A model generated the notes under the pieces. The model was not told the origin of the DNA. It saw nothing but the letters and a program-made list of their open reading frames with translations, and searched no databases. Below, piece after piece: positions 43,619-48,970 of a DNA stretch of 48,970 bases. The DNA lies in assembly GCA_903904335.1 (NCBI GenBank), contig CAIVCF010000054.1, positions 1-48,970 on the forward strand, given 5' to 3'. The DNA comes from an uncultured Chitinophagaceae bacterium (GTDB lineage Bacteria; Bacteroidota; Bacteroidia; Chitinophagales; Chitinophagaceae). A program made the translations under genes and the position numbers. Numbering within the stretch: position 1 is the first letter of the stretch; every line of letters starts with the position of its first letter.

Positions 43619-45550
43619 ATGATTACACCGCAAACCATAGAGCAGATCAAGAACCGCATCGACATCATTGATGTGGTTGGGGAATACGTAAAATTAAAAA
43701 AACGCGGTGCGAATTATTTGGGTCTTTGTCCTTTTCATAACGAAAAAACACCCTCCTTCACTGTTTCACCGGCCAAAGAGTTGTACAAATGTTTCGGTTG
43801 CGGTAAAAGCGGCAACACCATTACATTTTTAATGGAGCATGATAAGATGAGTTATGTGGAAGCTTTAAAATGGTTGGCCTCACGTTACAACATTGAAGTA
43901 GAAGAAACCGAATCAACGCCCGAGCAAAAACAATTACAACTGGCGGCCGATAGTTTATATATCATTAATAATTTTGCTCAAAAATTCTTTGATGAAAAAT
44001 TATTTCTCAGCGAGGAAGGGCAAAATATTGCATTAAGTTATTTAAAAGAAAGGGGGTTCAGAGAAGATATCATCAAAAAATTTCAGATCGGTTATAATCC
44101 TTCACAAAGAGATGAACTGACAACAGCTTTATTGCAAAATCAATTCAACAAGGAACTGCTTCCCAAAACAGGATTGGTTGTTGTAAGAAACGAAACAGAG
44201 TTAATAGATAATTATCGCGGAAGGATCATTTTCCCCATTCATAATAATACAGGAAAAATAATCGGATTTGGTGCAAGGGTAATCGGTAAAGCGGATAAAG
44301 CACCAAAATATATCAATACTCCGGAAAATGAGATCTATATAAAAAGTAAAGTTTTATACGGATCCTATTTTGCCAGGCTTGCCATTGATAAAGCCAATGA
44401 ATGTTTATTGGTGGAAGGTTATACCGATGTAGTGAGTTTGCATCAGGCAGGCATTGAGAATGTTGTTGCCAGCGGCGGCACATCACTCACAACAGATCAG
44501 CTTCGCATCATTAAAAAATACAGTAACAATCTCACTATTATTTATGATGGTGATGCCGCAGGCATCAAAGCAGCTTTACGCGGATTGGATATGGCATTGG
44601 AAGAAGGCCTGAATGTGAAGCTGGTATTGATTCCCGATAAAGAAGATCCGGACAGCTATGTAAACAAGGTCGGTGCTACTGCCTTTCAGGATTTTGTTGC
44701 AAAAAATAAAAAAGATTTCATTCTTTTTCAGCTCGAAGTGATGCTGAAAGATGCAGGTAATGATGTTACCAAAAAAAGTGAAGTGGTAAATCAAGTGGCT
44801 GATACTTTAAGTAAAATCAGTAAAGCAGAGGATTTTACCAAACTGCAGGATTATATCAAACAATGTTCTTCTTTATTAAAGATTGATGAAGGCGGATTAA
44901 CGAATCTGGTCAATAAATTAAAGCGTGACAAGATCGCTAAAGACGAAAAGAAATTGCCGTTTGAAGATGCCAATTATAATCTGCAACAATCACAGCAACC
45001 CGAAGGTTTTTCAGATGATAATTTTTTATTGTTGAATCAGGATGAGGCACATGAAAAAAATGTATTACGTGTTTTATTGGAATATGGTTTACGCAGTTGG
45101 GATGATCAAAAGACAATGGCTCAATATATTTTTGAGGAGTTGGAGCAATTCCGTTTTGATAATCCGCAATTGGAAAGTTTGTTTAATGAATACAGGAATT
45201 GGTATGATCAGGGATTGCAGCCTGATGCCAAGTCTTTTTTATATCATCCCGATGATGCTGTCAGAAGTTTAGTGGTAAGCATTACTGTTTTTCCGCATGA
45301 ACTGAGCCAGAAATGGGATGACCGACTCGAAGGGATGAACATTGTAAACCGAGACACTTCTCATCAGGATGTACTGATCAGTATTAATATCTTCAAACTC
45401 AGAAAGATCAAAAAGATGTTTGACGAAAATCAAAGAGACATGGAAAATGCTTCGCTTGAAGAGCAGATGAAATTGATTGAAGTTCATAAAGACCTCAAAA
45501 AAATTGAAAGAGAACTATCCCAACAATTAGGCACAGTGATCATAAAATAA
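43619..45550 (+). CDS. dnaG: DNA primase
   Basis: A 643-residue DnaG, which makes RNA primers for replication. The CHC2 zinc finger is Cys37, His40, Cys58 and Cys61. The RNA polymerase domain has the RGRIIFPIHNNTGKIIGFGAR block. The Toprim motif is LLVEGYTDVVSLHQAGIENVVAS with the later acidic YDGDAAGIKAALRGLDMA. The C-terminal domain, for DnaB helicase contact, has the variable composition expected. Length is normal. The gene is single, with a heptamer array upstream and a terminator at 45551-45590. Confidence 0.97.
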   Translation: MITPQTIEQIKNRIDIIDVVGEYVKLKKRGANYLGLCPFHNEKTPSFTVSPAKELYKCFGCGKSGNTITFLMEHDKMSYVEALKWLASRYNIEVEETESTPEQKQLQLAADSLYIINNFAQKFFDEKLFLSEEGQNIALSYLKERGFREDIIKKFQIGYNPSQRDELTTALLQNQFNKELLPKTGLVVVRNETELIDNYRGRIIFPIHNNTGKIIGFGARVIGKADKAPKYINTPENEIYIKSKVLYGSYFARLAIDKANECLLVEGYTDVVSLHQAGIENVVASGGTSLTTDQLRIIKKYSNNLTIIYDGDAAGIKAALRGLDMALEEGLNVKLVLIPDKEDPDSYVNKVGATAFQDFVAKNKKDFILFQLEVMLKDAGNDVTKKSEVVNQVADTLSKISKAEDFTKLQDYIKQCSSLLKIDEGGLTNLVNKLKRDKIAKDEKKLPFEDANYNLQQSQQPEGFSDDNFLLLNQDEAHEKNVLRVLLEYGLRSWDDQKTMAQYIFEELEQFRFDNPQLESLFNEYRNWYDQGLQPDAKSFLYHPDDAVRSLVVSITVFPHELSQKWDDRLEGMNIVNRDTSHQDVLISINIFKLRKIKKMFDENQRDMENASLEEQMKLIEVHKDLKKIERELSQQLGTVIIK

Positions 45551-45590
45551 AAATGCTTTCACTTTTTACAGCGAAAGCATTTTGCTTTTC
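45551..45590. terminator. Terminator between convergent dnaG and OmdA-like genes
   Basis: Perfect 10-base stem AAATGCTTTC (45551-45560) and GAAAGCATTT (45573-45582) with a 12-base loop, followed by TGCTTTT on the plus strand and by a T-rich stretch on the minus strand. It can serve both genes. Confidence 0.75.
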
Positions 45591-45611
45591 TATTTCGGTA
45601 TAATAAAGCCG

Positions 45612-46271
45612 CTATTTTTCTGAAGGATTCTTTTTGCCGGCCATTAATTTTTCAACCGCCGCTTCCAATCTGCGTTGTCTTGTTTCATCCTTCTTCGCTT
45701 CTTCGATCCATATCACATATTCTTTTTGATTGGAAAAAGAAAGAGACGTAAAAAATTCCTTTGCTTTTTTGTGTTTGGTGAATACCAGCTCCAATTCTAC
45801 AGGCGGCATCACCAATCTTTTATCAAAATCAATTCCCTTTATTTCAGCCTTTTTTTCTGCTGCTTTTGCTCTTGTCGGAATGTTAGCGGTTTTTTTGAAT
45901 CGCATGGCACTCCAAACATGATCCAAAGCAACAAGGGTTACTCCTTCATATTCGTTGGAAGTCAGGAAATCCCAACTGCAATCACGGTTCAAATCGCTTA
46001 CTATCTTGCTGGTTTGCTTGGGATAAGCAACCCACAATTTGCTCTCTGCATGTAAAGCAGGAAATACATCCTTCAATACATTATTCAGTTGGTTTTGATT
46101 GACTGCAAATACCAATGCAAAATCGACTTTCTTGCTTTTCAGCAAAGGGGTTACATTTTTTGCATAAGACAGTTTTACAAACTGCTTTTCGATAGAGGAA
46201 GGCAAGCCCTGAATTAACAGGTTCTTCTCGTCTTTCAATTGTAATTTTTCTAACAAATTCTGATTTGACAT
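45612..46271 (-). CDS. YdeI/OmpD-associated (OmdA) family protein with extra N-terminal domain
   Basis: A 219-residue cytoplasmic protein with two parts. The C-terminal 80 residues match the OmdA/YdeI family: VMPPVELELVFTKHKKAKEFFTSLS, then NQKEYVIWIEEAKKDETRQRRLEAAVEKL, the typical helix. The N-terminal about 130 residues (LIQGLPSSIEKQF, KVDFALVFAVNQ, LWVAYPKQTSK) resemble the DUF3052-like fold found in other OmdA-family fusions. Neither domain has a defined reaction. The gene is single and faces dnaG. Confidence 0.75.
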   Translation of the reverse strand: MSNQNLLEKLQLKDEKNLLIQGLPSSIEKQFVKLSYAKNVTPLLKSKKVDFALVFAVNQNQLNNVLKDVFPALHAESKLWVAYPKQTSKIVSDLNRDCSWDFLTSNEYEGVTLVALDHVWSAMRFKKTANIPTRAKAAEKKAEIKGIDFDKRLVMPPVELELVFTKHKKAKEFFTSLSFSNQKEYVIWIEEAKKDETRQRRLEAAVEKLMAGKKNPSEK

Positions 46272-46369
46272 GCCTAAAAGGAATTTCAGGTGATGTGAAT
46301 GGTTGGCAAAGTTAAAAAATTGTAACGACAGTTGGTAAACAAATACTCATCTAATTTGAAAGAATGGCT

Positions 46370-46395
46370 AAAAACAGGTTTAATTATCTGTTTTT
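46370..46395 (-). terminator. Weak terminator candidate at the plsY 3' end
   Basis: Arms AAAAACAG (46370-46377) and CTGTTTTT (46388-46395) with a 10-base loop; the minus-strand reading ends in T5. The stem includes the last codons of plsY and is AT-rich, so strength is uncertain. Confidence 0.4.
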
Positions 46396-47033
46396 CTCTG
46401 CTTACGCCTGTCACGATACTTGAGAATGGGTACTTTGCTCTCGGTGCCTTTCAGTATTCTTGAGATGTTTTTTTGATGGGTTAATACGATCATCAAAGCT
46501 ACAATTACAGCAAATATTCTGTATAAGGTTTCCTTCTCATTAAAAATAAAAAGGATGAATACCATAAATGATACGCCTGCCAAAATGGAGCTTAAAGAAA
46601 CAAACCTGGTTAAATATAAGACCAGCAAAAATACTCCTACACAACAAACTGCAACAATAGGTTGAATGGCCAATGCCATACCGAATAGTGTAGCAACCCC
46701 TTTGCCTCCTTTAAATCCTGCCCATAAAGGAAAGATATGCCCCAGAACAGATGCCAATCCCAAGCCGATCATAAAGTTTGTTCTATCCCATTCATTCGTT
46801 AAATAATAAGGCAATAAAAAATATAAAGAGGTGGCCAATACACCCTTCAGCATATCGATGATCATTACAAAAGTTCCCCATTTGCTGCCCAATACTCTGT
46901 AAGTATTAGTAGCACCGGCATTACCGCTTCCATAATCTCTGATATCAATACCGAAGAAACCTTTACTAACCCAAACTGCTGTTGGAACGGATCCAATCAT
47001 GTACGCAACTACTATGAGTAAGAATTCATTCAT
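46380..47033 (-). CDS. plsY: Glycerol-3-phosphate acyltransferase PlsY
   Basis: A 217-residue polytopic inner-membrane acyltransferase that moves the acyl group from acyl-phosphate to glycerol-3-phosphate, the first step of phospholipid synthesis. The three conserved motifs are visible: GSVPTAVWVSK, GSGNAGATNTYRVLGSK (motif 1) and GFKGGKGVATLFG (motif 2), with about five to seven membrane segments. The C-terminus is basic (RDRRKQRK). It follows prmA by 72 bases and uses the ATG at 47033. Confidence 0.95.
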   Translation of the reverse strand: MNEFLLIVVAYMIGSVPTAVWVSKGFFGIDIRDYGSGNAGATNTYRVLGSKWGTFVMIIDMLKGVLATSLYFLLPYYLTNEWDRTNFMIGLGLASVLGHIFPLWAGFKGGKGVATLFGMALAIQPIVAVCCVGVFLLVLYLTRFVSLSSILAGVSFMVFILFIFNEKETLYRIFAVIVALMIVLTHQKNISRILKGTESKVPILKYRDRRKQRKTDN

Positions 47034-47105
47034 GGGAGGTTATTGAAGTTAAGGAATGCAAATATACTCACCCAAACTGTAATTCATAATTTCTTAACAC
47101 GGTAT

Positions 47106-47927
47106 TTAAAAGGACGCCTTTATAAAATGAAGGGCTATCCAACCACTTTTTTGAATAGTGCTGATGAGTCTCCAACCAAATGACTGTACAGCTACATGTA
47201 TATCTGCTTCATCTTCAAGCAATAAGCCACTTATTAAGATATTCCCATCAGCATGGGTTGCCTGATCGATATATTTTATATTTTCCAATATGATATGCTT
47301 GTTAATGTTAGCAAGTATAATTTCAAAGCCCTTACCCGATTGAGGATGATCGGCTTTGGCGATTTCAACATGCGCACATTTATTCTTGATGGTATTTTCG
47401 GAGGCATTGTCAATGCACCAATCATCATTATCCACGGCTACAATTTTTGCTGCACCCAATTTTTCAGCAAGGATCGACAGAATGCCCGTTCCTGTTCCGA
47501 AATCAAACACATTTTTTGCAGTGAAATCTATTTTGCGCATCAACTGCATCATCATGAAAGTAGTGGCATGATGGCCCGTTCCGAAACTCATTTTAGGAGT
47601 AATCACTATTTCATGTTCGACACCGTTAATGGGCTCATGAAAATCTGCTCTGATCCCTACAAAATCATCCACAATAACCGTATCAAAATTTGATTCCCAT
47701 AATTGATTCCAGTTCTGTTTTACAATTACCTGTTTATGATAAGAAAGATTTCTGTTATTGAGTAAGAATTGCAATTCATCCTCACTAAAATTATTTTCTT
47801 CACTAAATGCGAGCAGCTCATTTTCTCTTTCTTCAAAACCATCAAAACCAATTGCAGAAAGTTCCGCTATCAATATTTCATTGAGCGTTGTATCAACAGA
47901 AGGAATTATAATTTGAATATGATTCAT
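47106..47927 (-). CDS. prmA: Ribosomal protein L11 methyltransferase
   Basis: A 273-residue SAM-dependent methyltransferase that trimethylates ribosomal protein L11. The N-terminal substrate-binding domain is short; the SAM motif is VFDFGTGTGILSILAEKLGAA, with KMSFGTGHHATT just before it, a PrmA hallmark, and ILANINKHIILENI as the catalytic NxN-type motif. It lies between pnp and plsY in the same direction but is separated from pnp by a terminator-like hairpin at 47940-47962. Confidence 0.94.
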   Translation of the reverse strand: MNHIQIIIPSVDTTLNEILIAELSAIGFDGFEERENELLAFSEENNFSEDELQFLLNNRNLSYHKQVIVKQNWNQLWESNFDTVIVDDFVGIRADFHEPINGVEHEIVITPKMSFGTGHHATTFMMMQLMRKIDFTAKNVFDFGTGTGILSILAEKLGAAKIVAVDNDDWCIDNASENTIKNKCAHVEIAKADHPQSGKGFEIILANINKHIILENIKYIDQATHADGNILISGLLLEDEADIHVAVQSFGWRLISTIQKSGWIALHFIKASF

Positions 47928-47939
47928 GTGCTAAAAATA

Positions 47940-47962
47940 AACCCCCGATTTTTTCGGGGGTT
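47940..47962 (-). terminator. Intrinsic terminator downstream of pnp
   Basis: Perfect 9-base stem AACCCCCGA (47940-47948) and TCGGGGGTT (47954-47962) with a 5-base loop. On the minus strand it is followed by TATTTTTAG, a moderate T run. It lies 14 bases after the pnp stop and 13 before prmA, so prmA probably has its own promoter or depends on read-through. Confidence 0.8.
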
Positions 47963-47975
47963 ATGATTTTACATT

Positions 47976-48970
47976 TTATTCTTCAGAAGAACCGTTTCCA
48001 TTTCTGTCATCTTCTCTTTCAGCGCCTCTTCCTTCGGGTCTTGGCATCAACACCTTACGGCTCAATTTGAATTTACCCGTACGTTGATCGATACCTAATA
48101 ATTTCACTTTGATCTTATCGCCTTCTTTTAACACACCATCCATTGTTTCCAAACGTTTCCAACTGATCTCACTGATATGCAATAAGCCTTCTTTCTTTGG
48201 CAAGAATTCAACAAAAGCACCAAACTCTTTAATACTCTTTACTACAGCTTCATACACTTCGCCTACTTGCGGAACAGCAACCAATCCTCTCACCCAAGCC
48301 AAAGCTTTTTCTAGACCTTCTTTATCTGCAGAGAATATACTTACTTCACCGTAATTACCGATCTCTTCAATGTTTACAGTTGTTCCGGTAACACGTTGAA
48401 TTTCCTGGATCACTTTACCACCCGGCCCGATCACGGCACCGATAAACTCTTTATCAATGATCAGTTTCTCCATTCTTGGTGTATGCGGTTTCACTTCCGG
48501 ACGTGGTGCAGGTATACATTCATACATCGCATCCAAAATATGTAATCTTCCTTTTCTTGCCTGTGCCAATGCTTCTCTCATCACTTCCATACTCAATCCA
48601 TCCACTTTAATATCCATCTGCACACCGCAAATACCATCGCGTGTTCCTGTTACTTTAAAATCCATATCACCCAAATGATCTTCATCACCTAAGATATCTG
48701 TAAGGATCGCATACTTGCCATCAGCTCTTGTGATCAATCCCATTGCAACACCACTAACGTGTTTTGGGAAAGGCACACCTGCATCCATTAATGCCAATGA
48801 ACCGGCACAAACTGTTGCCATAGAGGAAGAACCGTTGCTTTCCAAAATATCACTTACAATTCTTGTGGTATAAGCATACACACTGTCATCAGGCATCATT
48901 TGTTTTAAACTGCGCATCGCCAAATTACCATGACCTACTTCACGACGGCCCGGGCCTCTCATCATTTTAA
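47976..48970 (-). CDS. pnp: Polyribonucleotide nucleotidyltransferase, C-terminal part
   Basis: The 3' portion of pnp; the reading frame is open to the window edge, so the N-terminal half is missing. PNPase degrades RNA from the 3' end using phosphate. Visible parts are the second RNase PH core, starting near [17 protein letters not shown], then the KH domain ([20 protein letters not shown]) and the S1 domain ([20 protein letters not shown] to [16 protein letters not shown]). It ends with an acidic, Gly/Arg/Asn-rich tail ([12 protein letters not shown]). Full-length relatives are about 700 residues, of which roughly 330 are here. Confidence 0.96.
   Translation of the reverse strand, partial: KMMRGPGRREVGHGNLAMRSLKQMMPDDSVYAYTTRIVSDILESNGSSSMATVCAGSLALMDAGVPFPKHVSGVAMGLITRADGKYAILTDILGDEDHLGDMDFKVTGTRDGICGVQMDIKVDGLSMEVMREALAQARKGRLHILDAMYECIPAPRPEVKPHTPRMEKLIIDKEFIGAVIGPGGKVIQEIQRVTGTTVNIEEIGNYGEVSIFSADKEGLEKALAWVRGLVAVPQVGEVYEAVVKSIKEFGAFVEFLPKKEGLLHISEISWKRLETMDGVLKEGDKIKVKLLGIDQRTGKFKLSRKVLMPRPEGRGAEREDDRNGNGSSEE

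Overview
The window looks like chromosomal DNA of a Bacteroidota bacterium, most likely in or near the Chitinophagaceae. The evidence is low GC, a SusC/SusD pair, a type IX secretion (T9SS) PorP/SprF protein beside a very large adhesin-like protein with a type B C-terminal sorting domain, a topoisomerase I with C-terminal Toprim repeats and a Lys/Ala tail, and weak use of Shine-Dalgarno sites. The family placement is inference. I see no rRNA, tRNA, insertion sequence, prophage or CRISPR array. Genes are tightly packed and most are housekeeping.

Layout. 62-4521: an OsmC-like peroxidase faces a leftward run (ferredoxin, IscX, KdsC-like phosphatase, UbiA-type prenyltransferase, Maf, DUF2851). 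4906-12718: mostly rightward genes (alpha/beta hydrolase, topA, SirB1-like protein, small membrane protein, CsaA-like tRNA-binding protein, alkylguanine methyltransferase), with a leftward fatty-acid desaturase and a leftward GNAT acetyltransferase. 12715-17477: the T9SS cargo and its PorP/SprF partner. 17589-19640: recG. 19835-22226: quinone reductase, trpS, deoxynucleoside kinase. 22240-25967: RidA, ATP-type PEP carboxykinase, an outer-membrane beta-barrel candidate and a LOG-family protein. 26226-29403: a sodium/solute symporter, a DinB protein and a Gfo/Idh/MocA oxidoreductase. 29572-35903: accD, smpB, a small membrane protein, smc and a membrane-anchored J-domain protein. 35904-43523: DUF4197 protein, then a susC-susD-DUF4397 nutrient uptake operon with a DeoR-type regulator upstream. 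43619-48970: dnaG, an OmdA-type protein, plsY, prmA and the 3' part of pnp, cut by the window edge.

I find no complete, clearly new multi-gene system. The most unusual signals are outside the genes. First, a short motif occurs three times (8554-8595, 29427-29468, 35181-35204), uninterrupted in one copy and split at almost the same point by two different palindromic inserts in the others. Second, heptanucleotide direct repeats lie in the leaders of several rightward housekeeping genes (trpS, the deoxynucleoside kinase, dnaG, and a shorter one at smpB). Third, the conserved N-terminus of RecG lies upstream of any usable in-frame ATG, and a one-base change in a homopolymer would restore it. Operator-like palindromes precede pckA and susC.

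Many start codons were moved from the longest possible frame to an internal ATG on family length and neighbour spacing; each case is noted. TTG or GTG starts seem needed for the prenyltransferase, PorP/SprF, the 145-residue membrane protein and SMC.
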